Shown piece by piece: positions 51,336-59,973 of a DNA stretch of 64,000 nucleotides. The notes beneath the pieces were generated by a model. It had not been told where the DNA came from. It ran no database searches and worked only from the letters and a program-made list of their open reading frames with translations. Numbering within the stretch: position 1 is the stretch's first letter; the number at the start of each line of letters is the position of its first letter. Origin of the DNA: Palsa-360 sp963719875 (GTDB lineage: Bacteria > Acidobacteriota > Terriglobia > Acidiferrales > UBA7541); assembly GCA_963719875.1 (NCBI GenBank), contig CAVRDJ010000004.1:2206220-2270219 (forward strand), in the 5' to 3' direction. The position numbers and the translations under genes are program-made.

Positions 51336-51548
51336 TTACAGCAGTCCGGCCATTTCCGGCGCGCTTTTTGATGTTGCGCTAAGGGGCCCTTCAATCCGCC
51401 GGAAAAACAAAAACCCACCGTCGGGTTGGTCACCGAGGTGGGTTAGCTGCGCTTCGATCTGTCGTTTCCCTATCGCGCGATGACCCCACACGGCGGCGCA
51501 CTGTTGCAGCAACAACAGATGCAGGCACCGATCTTGATCCAATGGCAC
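51336..51548 (-). CDS. Possible leader peptide upstream of sulfite reductase
   Basis: A short frame starts at GTG 51548, with AAGG about 8 bases upstream. Its first residues (DQDRCLHLLLLQQCAAVWGH) contain two Cys and four consecutive Leu, as expected of a translated leader. The frame stays open through the terminator hairpin to 51336, so the functional product would be only the first 20-35 residues. The whole unit resembles amino-acid-responsive attenuators; this reading is inferential. Confidence 0.45.
   Translation of the reverse strand: MPLDQDRCLHLLLLQQCAAVWGHRAIGKRQIEAQLTHLGDQPDGGFLFFRRIEGPLSATSKSAPEMAGLL
51401..51444 (-). terminator. Terminator/attenuator hairpin ahead of sulfite reductase
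   Basis: On the minus strand AACCCACC (51444-51437) pairs with GGTGGGTT (51419-51412), with a further 4-bp stem (TCGG/CCGA) inside, followed by TTTTTGTTTTT. This is a classical intrinsic terminator, 130 bases before the sulfite reductase start. Its position argues for attenuation rather than plain termination of the upstream monooxygenase transcript, whose own 3' hairpin is at 51716-51746. Confidence 0.7.
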
Positions 51549-51715
51549 ACGGGACGCCTTCTATCATACAGCGCGGCGAAAGAAAGTCAATTCATGCCGG
51601 AATGGTTTGGGATGGACACAATTTGATTCTGGATGGGGCAAACAGCTGCCCGCCCCAGAAACGGGCGGCCTTTGCAAAACCCACTACCAACCAGGCAGGA
51701 CGGCCTTGTAGAGGT

Positions 51716-51746
51716 CGTTCCGTCCCGTGTTTTCCGGGACGGAACG
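51716..51746. repeat. Perfect 12-bp hairpin after nitronate monooxygenase
   Basis: CGTTCCGTCCCG (51716-51727) pairs with CGGGACGGAACG (51735-51746) across 7 bases, directly after the monooxygenase stop at 51754. No U-tract follows on the minus strand. The 12-mer recurs at 634-645, so it is either a terminator or a dispersed palindrome. Confidence 0.65.
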
Positions 51747-51753
51747 GGCATCT

Positions 51754-52821
51754 TCACGGCGTTTCTTTTGGCGCGGCAATCATTTCATCCATCAAGCGGG
51801 CAACCAGCTCTCCGGCAGGCAGAGCGCGGGCCCGAGCGACACCGCTGCCCGCCCATAAGGAAAGGAATCCGCTGTCGCCCAGTTTTCCGGCAGCCATTCG
51901 CATCGCGCGAGTCAAAATATTCTGGCGCGGATAGGACAGAATGATGTCCTCTCTCCCCGCCAATTTATGGATGAACGTATTCGCGAGACCTCGTGCCGGC
52001 CGTCCGGAGAATGCGCGAGTTATGACTGTCGTGTCTTTTCGCGCGGCCAGGATCGATTGCTTGTGCGCCTCGGACGCTCCAGACTCGGGGCACGTGAGGA
52101 AGGCCGTGCCGAGCGCTGCCGCGGAAGCTCCTAGTCGAAGTACCGCGGCGAGATCGCGGCCATCCATAATGCCCCCCGAAGCGATCACCGGAAGTGACAC
52201 CCCGCTCCGGATACCGCGAACGAGATCAAGAGTCGGAATCATTGCGGCTTCAAAGGGGCCGGCAAACGTGCCGCGGTGCGCCCCCGCTTCGGCGCCCTGG
52301 GCTACGATCGCATCGACACCAGCCTCTGCCAGCATTCTGGCTTCATTCACGGTCGTGGCTGTGCCCAAGATCGCGATGTGACGCGCTTTGAGACGAGCCA
52401 ACGCGTCGGCATTCGGTATGCCGAACGTGAAGCTGAAGATAGGGGGATCTGCATCCAGCACCGCTTCCAATTGCGACGGAAACAGGTCTGGCGGAAGTTG
52501 GGTCATTGTGGGCGCCGGCAAACCGAGTGCTTCATGGATTTCGGCTAGAACTTCCAGCATTGGCCTGGGATCCGGGTCGGTCTTCTCTTCATAGCCGCCG
52601 GCGAATAGATTTACGTTGAACGGCCGATTCGTCAGTGACTTGATTCGCCGTATGGTTGCTGTGATTTCGTCGGGTTTTAAATAAGCAGCTCCCAGTGAAC
52701 CGAGACCCCCGGCATTCGAGACCGCCGCTACGAGTTCGGGCGTCGAGGCGCCTCCTCCCATGGGCCCCTGGATCACCGGATTCCGGATACCAAGTTTGTT
52801 TATCAGAGCGTCTTGCGGCAC
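51754..52821 (-). CDS. Nitronate monooxygenase family flavoprotein
   Basis: The 355-residue protein has the family landmarks NPVIQGPMGGGASTPELVAA near the N-terminus, AGVDAIVAQGAEAGAHRGTF near residue 178 with the catalytic His of GAHRG, and PVIASGGIMDGRDLAAVLRL near 220, an FMN-phosphate binding region. It oxidises nitronates or related toxic nitro-compounds using FMN. ATG 52821 is near a Met-rich start and a tail of about 40 helical residues ends the protein. Confidence 0.9.
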   Translation of the reverse strand: MPQDALINKLGIRNPVIQGPMGGGASTPELVAAVSNAGGLGSLGAAYLKPDEITATIRRIKSLTNRPFNVNLFAGGYEEKTDPDPRPMLEVLAEIHEALGLPAPTMTQLPPDLFPSQLEAVLDADPPIFSFTFGIPNADALARLKARHIAILGTATTVNEARMLAEAGVDAIVAQGAEAGAHRGTFAGPFEAAMIPTLDLVRGIRSGVSLPVIASGGIMDGRDLAAVLRLGASAAALGTAFLTCPESGASEAHKQSILAARKDTTVITRAFSGRPARGLANTFIHKLAGREDIILSYPRQNILTRAMRMAAGKLGDSGFLSLWAGSGVARARALPAGELVARLMDEMIAAPKETP

Positions 52822-52963
52822 GGATTGCCTTCTTTCATCCCCTGACTTTACCGAGAGTCCGGGGACTATGCTTCAGGAACAAGCTTAGCAAGACTTGGCT
52901 TTCCCTGCTTTCGAAGAAGTGGAAATTGCGGAAACAATTTCGAATCCAACTGGAGCGAATGGC

Positions 52964-52992
52964 TCCCGGGAACGCCATTCTCCTGAATGGCG
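52964..52992. repeat. CGCCATTC hairpin, third location (inverted)
   Basis: TCCCGGGAA followed by CGCCATTCtcctGAATGGCG is the reverse complement of the elements at 18199 and 40783. The hairpin core and the flank are conserved, so these are copies of one dispersed element. Confidence 0.8.
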
Positions 52993-53150
52993 CTATCCTA
53001 AACGCGGCGGCGAATGGAGGCGGCATCGACATCCGCGTTGCGCCGACCCCTGCTGACAAATCATTCAAGGCGACGATTTCATCTCGAATTAGTTCGGTGG
53101 GATACAACACCATGCGAGGGTATCGACGGGATTCGTGCTCTGCTTCCACA

Positions 53151-53286
53151 GGCTGCGGAAAAAGTAGTTTATTTTGTCATTCCGAGCGAAGCGAGGAATC
53201 TCTTTGATCGGACTCCAGGAATAGAAAGAGAGATTCTTCGCTTCGCTCAGAATGACAAAAGGATTGGGGCCCTTTTTCCGCAGCCT
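53151..53286. mobile_element. MITE-like element with 14-bp perfect terminal inverted repeats
   Basis: GGCTGCGGAAAAAG (53151-53164) is the exact reverse complement of CTTTTTCCGCAGCC (53273-53286). Between them lies a second, imperfect inverted repeat (GTCATTCCGAGCGAAGCGAG facing CTTCGCTTCGCTCAGAATGA). The 136-base element has no coding capacity and no clear target duplication, so it fits a MITE or a large hairpin repeat. The inner arms belong to a repeat type common in environmental bacterial genomes. Confidence 0.7.
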
Positions 53287-53365
53287 CTCCAGTGTGCGGG
53301 CTCCACGCGGCGTCGCCAAAGCCCGCCGTGGCGGGCGTCGGCGGCTTGGAGCCGCTGCGAAGAAT

Positions 53366-54103
53366 TCAGGTGCGCGTGGTTACATAGCGGTCCGGATTGC
53401 GGCTCTTGAGGAGATGCCGCAGCCGGTCGCAGGCCTGCTCGAGGGAGTCGTAAAGGTCGTCGATTCCCTTGATTTCGCTGGACATTTTTTCCGCGTCGAT
53501 ATCCGCCACGAGTTCATGGCAGAGGTTTGTGGCGCGGCGAACGCGGTCCGTCACAAGCATCGAAATAATTTCGCTTTCATCCCGGCCCTTGAGTTGAAAT
53601 TCCCGCAATTGTTGAACCGCCAGGGCGGTCGTGCGAAGCGCGTCGACCGTGTCGCGGAATTCGTTCAGCAAACGGAAGTCGATGCCTTCGGCCTGGAGCG
53701 ATTTTTCAAGTTTTTGCAGTTCGACGCTGGTCTTTTTGACTTGAAGATTCACGCCCCAAAAACTGTCGCTCGGAGTAATCAACTCGACGATAATGCCGTG
53801 CGAGACGCCTTCCCTGGAACTCGGGGTGGCCAGCACACGCGCTTCGGCTGATTCCGCGGAAAGAAAATTAGTGAGTGTGATGCGGCTGCCCACGCTGGGG
53901 TATTGCGTCATTTCCAGGAAGCCGCCGTTGGCATTGACTTGTTTCGCGATCGCATGTACCAGAACGGGCACTCCCTCTGTATTCCGCCAACTCGCCTCGA
54001 TCGGTACCGCCACCAGGAACCGGTAGCTCTTTCTTCGCTCCACCTTCGATCCGTCTGGAGTGGTTCCTCGTGCTGTTAGGCTTGCTGCTTTCTTTCTATC
54101 CAT
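53366..54103 (-). CDS. PilZ-domain protein with C-terminal helical region
   Basis: The 245-residue protein has an N-terminal PilZ-like domain (VERRKSYRFLVAVPIEASW, then NANGGFLEM, the RxxxR and N-x-GG-type c-di-GMP binding features), and a long helical C-terminus (VELQKLEKSLQAEGIDFRLL and NEFRDTVDALRTTALAVQQL). It could link c-di-GMP to a partner protein. The HD-GYP regulator at 37492 is the only other c-di-GMP protein seen in the window. The start at ATG 54103 is clear. Confidence 0.8.
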   Translation of the reverse strand: MDRKKAASLTARGTTPDGSKVERRKSYRFLVAVPIEASWRNTEGVPVLVHAIAKQVNANGGFLEMTQYPSVGSRITLTNFLSAESAEARVLATPSSREGVSHGIIVELITPSDSFWGVNLQVKKTSVELQKLEKSLQAEGIDFRLLNEFRDTVDALRTTALAVQQLREFQLKGRDESEIISMLVTDRVRRATNLCHELVADIDAEKMSSEIKGIDDLYDSLEQACDRLRHLLKSRNPDRYVTTRT

Positions 54104-54295
54104 GGAGCCTTCTCTTCCCCCCGCTGGGTTCGGCCGGCGTCAAAGGCAATTGATCCACTCCAACGAAGCATAGGCGTATGTCCTGAAAATTACTACTGTA
54201 CTAAAGGACAGTAGGCAAGGCTCGAGACACTTAGTGCGGTCAAGTATTCCGGGAGTAACTATTGCGCAGGCGAAACGCGAATCGCATCCAAGGAT

Positions 54296-55396
54296 CTATT
54301 GACCGGCTTCGGGAACGTCAACGTTGACGCGTGCTGGAATGGGACGATAACCGCTGCGCGTGCGGATGCGGTACTTTTTGTATTTCGGGTTGGTGAGTTT
54401 CACGGTGATGGTGCGCCACCCGCGATTGGGATTCGGCTGCGGGTAATAGCTCATAAAATACAGATGCGCAAGGTCTTCCCGGATGGAGCTGAAGGCGTCG
54501 CGCTGGTCCTTCCAGCTCTTTGCAAAGTACGCCTCGCCGCCCGTGCTGGCGGTCATGCGTGCAAAAACGGCGGCCGAAGCAGCGTCGAGTTTGGCTTCGC
54601 GCGTGCTAATCATGTAGATCGGGACGCCTTCGGACTGCGCCAATTCATCGACGTCTTCCGGAGAGACCATGCTGGAATTATCAGGGCCGTTGGAAAAGAC
54701 GACGACGACTTTTCTGCCGGAATATTGGGCGGCATCCTTCAGCGTCAAGAGCAAGGCGTTATAGAGGGCGGAATCGTCGCCGTTCACGGTCTCGCGCACG
54801 CCCCGCAATACCTGGGTGCGGTCCGAGGTGAGCGACGCGGCGCGATAAAAATCCCGGCTGTAGGAATAAAACGCCACTTGGTACGGGTGGTCCAGCGACC
54901 GCACGAATTCCGCGATGGAATCCTGGGCAAACACAAAGCCCCGGCCGCGAAACATGTAATTGCTGGTGTCAAACAAGACGAAAACGTTGGAGCCGCTCAC
55001 GGCCGAAGCAATTCCCTCGAGGGAACCCGTTTGGGCGCCGCCGCGCGGAGGGACCATTCGCCGGTGCTCGGCGGCTGCGTCGTCAACCGGATCCTTGGGC
55101 GGGCCGGAATCCTGCGCGGCCGCGAGCACATTCTGCGGGCCTTCGTTTCCTTCCTCAAAGGTGGCGACTTTTTGGGGAATTCCGTCCTCCGTAAGGTCAA
55201 AATCCGACGGGCGCAAAGTGGTCACGTAGTTTCCCTTGGCGTCCGTTACGGCCACGTTTAATTGCACCATGGAAACGACAACGCGAATGACGCTACCACC
55301 ACTGTCCTGGCCGCGGTCCTGCGCCGCCAGCCAAAGTCCAAAGCTGGAAATGAAAATCAGGACGCTCATGCCAACAAACACTTGTCGTTTCGCCAT
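54296..55396 (-). CDS. Secreted VWFA-domain protein, acidobacterial type
   Basis: The 366-residue protein has a signal peptide (VFVGMSVLIFISSFGLWLAA) and a VWFA domain of the type known as a phylum-enriched family in Acidobacteria. FVLFDTSNYMFRG stands at the metal-site position with the DxSx pattern partly changed, and VVVVFSNGPDNSS forms a following strand and loop. The N-terminal region (VAVTDAKGNYVTTLRPSDFD and LTEDGIPQKVATFEEG) is the usual prefix of these proteins. ATG 55396 precedes the signal peptide. It lies 81 bases after the 1047-aa secreted gene and may be in its operon. Confidence 0.88.
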   Translation of the reverse strand: MAKRQVFVGMSVLIFISSFGLWLAAQDRGQDSGGSVIRVVVSMVQLNVAVTDAKGNYVTTLRPSDFDLTEDGIPQKVATFEEGNEGPQNVLAAAQDSGPPKDPVDDAAAEHRRMVPPRGGAQTGSLEGIASAVSGSNVFVLFDTSNYMFRGRGFVFAQDSIAEFVRSLDHPYQVAFYSYSRDFYRAASLTSDRTQVLRGVRETVNGDDSALYNALLLTLKDAAQYSGRKVVVVFSNGPDNSSMVSPEDVDELAQSEGVPIYMISTREAKLDAASAAVFARMTASTGGEAYFAKSWKDQRDAFSSIREDLAHLYFMSYYPQPNPNRGWRTITVKLTNPKYKKYRIRTRSGYRPIPARVNVDVPEAGQ

Positions 55397-55477
55397 GATC
55401 CCCTCGTGACCCCGCCTGGCGCATTTTTGCGAATCCCGCTCTGCGCCCGAATTCTTTATCGACAACTCGAAACCGTT

Positions 55478-58400
55478 TTATAGCCCGGCCGAAGGACCAC
55501 CCTTCGGCAATGAGGCGATCTTGCCCTGCCGGAATTCTTCTCCGGTTTCCCGCATCGCACGCAGCACGGCGGACCAATCTTCCAGGTGTGAAGCGAATGT
55601 TTGCTCCACCATATGGCGCGTCAGTTGGGGAACCAGCACGTTGAGCATGACAGGCGAATAGCCCATCTCATCCGCTAAGCGCCCCCAGTACAGATTGCCC
55701 GAATCCCAGGATTCGGCCAGCAAACGGCTGGAGTAGTAGAGAAACGTGGGGATGGGCTTGATGCTCATCAGCTCCCGTCCATAGCTCTGTGCCAGAGCGG
55801 GGTGAGGGACGCCAAAATCCTCCGAAATTCGCTCGGTGTTTGTCTCCGCCGGGAAGTGGACCAGCAGATCGTCCAATTCCTTCCCTGCCGGCCCCCAACG
55901 CTGTTTATCGGAGGGATTTCTCCGGCGAGATTCAGCCGCCAGGTAAAAACTCTCCGCCGGGGCAATCAGAGCCAGGGCGTCATCCTCGTGCCCGGAGCGC
56001 AGGGCCGCTTCAACTTGCTCCAACCTTTGAGGCAGCAGGCGATCGGAAAGGATACTGACGACGGTGTCGCGCAGCTTTTCATCTTTCGCGGCGCCGGTCA
56101 CAATCTCCTCACCTTCGCGCTGATATAGCGCGACCGCATGCAACTCGTTCCGGGTCACGGTCCACCATCGCGGCAGAACCGCGCTGGTGATCAGGCCCGG
56201 AACCAAGTCTTCCCAGATGAGAGACTGAACGTTCTGAGGCACGATAAAATCTTGCTCCACTCGTGCGAGCGCATACGGCAAATCGGCCATGGAGCCAATC
56301 AGATGAGCGCCGCCGCTCGCCGTCCATCCACGGCCAAAAATGCGTGGCGAGCGCCAAATCTGGTCGCTGGCGGTGGCAGCTTCACCCGAGTAATCGCCTC
56401 CGGAGAAATCATGGGATCGAACAAAAAGCGGGTTGTTGTGAATCATCTGGGCGCCGGGCGGCTCGTAGTAGGCGTAATTGAACCCCACTAAAGTGTCCCG
56501 CAAAAAAGGAGTGAGCAAGGCATGCGCTTGAGTCAATTCGGCGGGGCTGCCGGGGGCCTTGAGGATTTTTATCAAATCGGTTCGCATCTGCAAGGCGGTG
56601 TGGCGGTTGCTGTAAAGCCCGGCGGCAAATTCAGTCCTCTCACTCTTCGTAAAAAGAGGCTTCGGCATCTCGAATTCCCGCAGCTCCCCGGCAAGGGGGA
56701 GCAGCGAATCGGCGATTTCCTTGCCCTTGGCCATTTGGTCGAGGCCATCACCCAAGGAAATCAGCGTGTCCAGAGAAACCAGACGCTGATCGTCAATCAC
56801 TTGACGCATTCTGCTGGCTATCTCGGATCGTAACTGTTGTCCCTCTTTGCTGAATTGCTCGGGACCGGCCAGCAAGGCCAAGAGTTGGTCTTGCGGCAGA
56901 TAAGTTTTGCCAGTGGAGGCGCGCAAGAGTTCTGCGAGCGCTGTCCGCCCGGCCTCATACACTTGGTCAGCAGAATGCAGCGAGCCAAACGCGTTGAGGA
57001 TTTTTTGCCAGGAATCGTTCAGGCGGGCGTCTGGAATCTGACCTTGCCGGGCCAGGATTTGCCAGAGGCCGAGATTGGCTTGCAAAATTCCCAGGGCATC
57101 CGTTCTTGCCAGACGATCGGGGATTTGATTCAGACCCTCTGCGACAACTAGAAACCGAGAGATGGATTCGTTGTTCAACTCGTGAAATTCCGCAAACACC
57201 GGATACTGGTCGCCGAACAGCGGGAACTTTTCGGCCAACAGGCGGGCCGTCGGAACATTGAGCTGCTCCCCAGGACCACGCCCGCGATCAATCTCCGTCA
57301 ACATCAGGAAGTTGTAGACCGGCCCCTCCGGCATCGCGTATCGTGAAACACCGACCATTCCTTCCACCACCTGCTCCGGATTGTCCCAGCCCCTAGCCTT
57401 ATCGCCCCATTCACGGATGAGCTTGGAATCCGTTTTGCGGCGCAGGATTTCCTTCCAGACATCGATATTTCCGGGGATGTGAGGCTGGCCGTTGGGATCG
57501 ATATGTAAACGAGCCTCGAGCAAAAACAGGCCGGGGTCGGGGCGAAAGGAATGCTTGGTCGGGATAGGCATGAGGTCGCGCCCGCGAAGCGCGTCGTAAA
57601 AATGTTGCAGGCGGCGGGGCGCGGTGAAGTAAGCCTGCTGCGTTAGGTTCACTCGCGACAGTGTGTCGAAAAGTGAGGCCAGCCAGCCGCTATCTTTGGC
57701 CAAAAGCCGGGAAACGAAATCGGCCGGAGAACGCGGATTGGCCCCGACCAGATCCTTCCAGGCGTTTTCCGACGCCGCTCCACCCGGAACGAGAACTCTT
57801 CCGGACCGAACACTAATCTGGCTGCCGTAAAAATCCAGGACTGGGGCGCTCAAAATCAATTTCTTCGGACCCAGGGATTGCCACAAAAATTGACCCGTTT
57901 CGGTATCCATGCGGGACATCGCCCAATACAGACGAGCCAATTCGGGATCACGCAAGATCGAGTCAACCACTCCGCGGTTGGCATTTTTTTTGTTCTGCAC
58001 CCAATCCGACGACTTGTAAAGCACGGGAACTTTCGTGGGAGCGAAGGGAGTTTCAAACGGCTTGCCTACCCGCAGCGCCTCCTCCAGGTCTGCCAATGGG
58101 AATCCGGAATCGATGGTAAGAAATGCCCGGTTTGCGTCGGCGGTCTCGAGCGCGGCATCCGGCCCGCAGGCCCCTTGAAGCCGGTAGCCGAGAATAACAA
58201 GAAGCCGAGTCGCATCCTCGCAATTGGAAACGTGAATCACTTTCCCTGGACCTGCCAGGGCTTGCAATTCCCGCGCCTGATCCATATACCAATTCACGAG
58301 GACCAGGAATTCCGTGGGTTTGCCGTCTTGATAGCCGCTCATGACGACGTTGCGAGCCAGCAGCGGCAATACTTCTTCCGGAGTGATTTTCTGACTGATC

Positions 58401-58621
58401 GCGGCCATTCGCAAAAACGAACGTAGCGGGCCGGGGATGGCCGCTTCCTCCGCGGGAGAGGAACCCTTGGGGCCTGAAGATTGGGGCGCAGATGAGGCTG
58501 GCGAGGCGGAACGTTGGGCCGGGGTTGGGGGAACCGCGCCCCAGGAACGTTCAGAGAGGCCAGCGAGTACACACAGAAAACCGCAAAGTAGAAAAGCGCA
58601 CAAGGTGCGATGAGATTTCAT
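55478..58621 (-). CDS. Large secreted protein of unknown function, 1047 aa
   Basis: I do not recognise a named family. ATG 58621 follows GGAGG by 8 bases and opens a signal peptide (HRTLCAFLLCGFLCVLAGL), after which a Ser/Pro/Ala-rich linker leads to a long, mostly helical protein. Notable stretches are SNCEDATRLLVILGYRLQGA near residue 155, LARLYWAMSRMDTETGQFLW near 245, and PGLFLLEARLHIDPNGQPHI near 375. Few Cys are present and no catalytic motif is obvious. It could be a periplasmic peptidase-like or scaffold protein. It probably precedes the VWFA gene in one transcript. Confidence 0.8.
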   Translation of the reverse strand: MKSHRTLCAFLLCGFLCVLAGLSERSWGAVPPTPAQRSASPASSAPQSSGPKGSSPAEEAAIPGPLRSFLRMAAISQKITPEEVLPLLARNVVMSGYQDGKPTEFLVLVNWYMDQARELQALAGPGKVIHVSNCEDATRLLVILGYRLQGACGPDAALETADANRAFLTIDSGFPLADLEEALRVGKPFETPFAPTKVPVLYKSSDWVQNKKNANRGVVDSILRDPELARLYWAMSRMDTETGQFLWQSLGPKKLILSAPVLDFYGSQISVRSGRVLVPGGAASENAWKDLVGANPRSPADFVSRLLAKDSGWLASLFDTLSRVNLTQQAYFTAPRRLQHFYDALRGRDLMPIPTKHSFRPDPGLFLLEARLHIDPNGQPHIPGNIDVWKEILRRKTDSKLIREWGDKARGWDNPEQVVEGMVGVSRYAMPEGPVYNFLMLTEIDRGRGPGEQLNVPTARLLAEKFPLFGDQYPVFAEFHELNNESISRFLVVAEGLNQIPDRLARTDALGILQANLGLWQILARQGQIPDARLNDSWQKILNAFGSLHSADQVYEAGRTALAELLRASTGKTYLPQDQLLALLAGPEQFSKEGQQLRSEIASRMRQVIDDQRLVSLDTLISLGDGLDQMAKGKEIADSLLPLAGELREFEMPKPLFTKSERTEFAAGLYSNRHTALQMRTDLIKILKAPGSPAELTQAHALLTPFLRDTLVGFNYAYYEPPGAQMIHNNPLFVRSHDFSGGDYSGEAATASDQIWRSPRIFGRGWTASGGAHLIGSMADLPYALARVEQDFIVPQNVQSLIWEDLVPGLITSAVLPRWWTVTRNELHAVALYQREGEEIVTGAAKDEKLRDTVVSILSDRLLPQRLEQVEAALRSGHEDDALALIAPAESFYLAAESRRRNPSDKQRWGPAGKELDDLLVHFPAETNTERISEDFGVPHPALAQSYGRELMSIKPIPTFLYYSSRLLAESWDSGNLYWGRLADEMGYSPVMLNVLVPQLTRHMVEQTFASHLEDWSAVLRAMRETGEEFRQGKIASLPKGGPSAGL

Positions 58622-59250
58622 GGGCCATACCTCCACCGACCGTTGGAGACGATGACTTTTTAAACCCTGGGTGGCACCGAGGACTGCGGCGAAGCATTCC
58701 TCACTGCACTACCCCTATCATAATGCTCGCCCGAACTTGGTGATCTGCACTCACCAAAACCTTTGCCAAAATCTGAGTTTTGATTCTGTCCTATGTCCCG
58801 GCGGGCCCTCTTTCCTTCTGACGAATGCGTTCTGTGTTTGCGAAGGATAGATCATCTTTCGGACCTCAGTCAATCACCTCGGCTTCATGACACGTATCGG
58901 CAAATACCTCCGCAAGGTCAGTGGAAATCCATGAAGGCGTCTCCATTCAGTGGAAAATTCCGCGGTGCATTCCATCGGTGATTCACTTAAATTCTCTCCG
59001 GTTCATCGGGGACAGATCCAAGATTCACACTCATCGTAAAAAGGCACCACGGCTATACGAATCAAAGCCTGCAACGCACGAAAATATCGTGCCTTCTTGG
59101 GGCGGGGGATAGGGGGAATGTACAGGAGAAGACTTTTTTAATCAACTGTCCATAGATTGCCGTGCAGGATCGGTACGGAGGCGATACCAACTCGCACCAA
59201 CGGAACTGATCGCCGTCCCCTTAACAAAATTCACTTTTTCCAGCGGCTTA
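58622..59250. other. Intergenic region of 629 bases, nothing recognised
   Basis: This separates the large secreted gene's promoter from the 3' end of the CheY-like gene. Short open frames here (for example 58793-58981) lack ribosome-binding sites and family features. A ribosomal or regulatory RNA is not apparent. Confidence 0.6.
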
Positions 59251-59973
59251 TCACTCGACGGTGCTGAGGGCTTGGAGTTGGGATTCCAGCGTGGCGCAAT
59301 ACTCGCGTTCGGACGCGAGGTCGGTCTGCAGCTTCTTGACCAGAGACTCGAGGCGTTTCATTTCCATGCGCAATTTCTGCAGCTCTTGCGCATTGCCGGT
59401 GGGTGGGCGCAACGGCGCGGCAGACACAGGCGCAGGAGGCATCGCTCGAGGGGCGGGGGGCGCGGGCGGGGGCGGTGGAGAAGGTTTGGAAAACGTTTCA
59501 GCGGCGCCCTCAAAAAACCGATTGAGCGGGCTGACCGTACCGGCCTGGTTCGACGCAGGCGTCGGGACCGGTTCGGCGCGATGCAAGAGTTTTCTAACCC
59601 GGGCCACCAGGTCCTGCGGATGAAACGGCTTTCGAATCAATTCGTCCGCTTTCACTTCATGGGCCCGTTCGGCAACCTCTTTGTTGACCACTCCCGACAT
59701 CAAGAAAACCGGCGTCCCGCCAAGCAGCGGGTGCTGCTTGATGAATTCGCAAAGCTGGTATCCATCTTTGTCCGGCATGATGACATCGCTGATGACGGCA
59801 TCGGGAACCGTCTGATCGAACTGGGCCACGGCGGAAGCCATGTCGGAGCACGTCACCACATTAAAATTCTCACGACGGAAGGCGATCTTGACGACCTCAC
59901 GCATGGTGGCGCTGTCATCAATGAAATACACGTTCGGCTTGGCACCCGGTTGCAGCAGGGTAACATCGTTCAT
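59251..59973 (-). CDS. CheY-like response regulator with Pro-rich linker and coiled coil
   Basis: The 240-residue protein has an intact receiver domain (residues about 12-130): the acidic pair in YFIDDSATMREVV, phospho-acceptor Asp in VISDVIMPDKDG and Lys in ELIRKPFHPQDL. A Pro/Ala-rich linker follows, then a C-terminal coiled coil (LQKLRMEMKRLESLVKKLQT). It has no DNA-binding or enzyme domain, so it probably acts by protein contact. It ends a four-gene operon; its ATG overlaps the upstream stop (59970-59973). Confidence 0.9.
   Translation of the reverse strand: MNDVTLLQPGAKPNVYFIDDSATMREVVKIAFRRENFNVVTCSDMASAVAQFDQTVPDAVISDVIMPDKDGYQLCEFIKQHPLLGGTPVFLMSGVVNKEVAERAHEVKADELIRKPFHPQDLVARVRKLLHRAEPVPTPASNQAGTVSPLNRFFEGAAETFSKPSPPPPPAPPAPRAMPPAPVSAAPLRPPTGNAQELQKLRMEMKRLESLVKKLQTDLASEREYCATLESQLQALSTVE

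Larger units (their letters stand above)
52822..53365. other. Repeat-rich non-coding region of 544 bases
   Basis: I see no coding sequence between the monooxygenase and PilZ genes. The region holds a CGCCATTC hairpin (52964-52992), a MITE-like nested inverted repeat (53151-53286) and a short GCCCGCCgtGGCGGGC hairpin near 53324-53339 that also occurs with small changes near 48963. Confidence 0.7.

Noticed and set aside
58793..58981. Short plus-strand open frame in the 629-base gap
   Set aside because: No ribosome-binding site, no family feature and unusual composition for a coding region.
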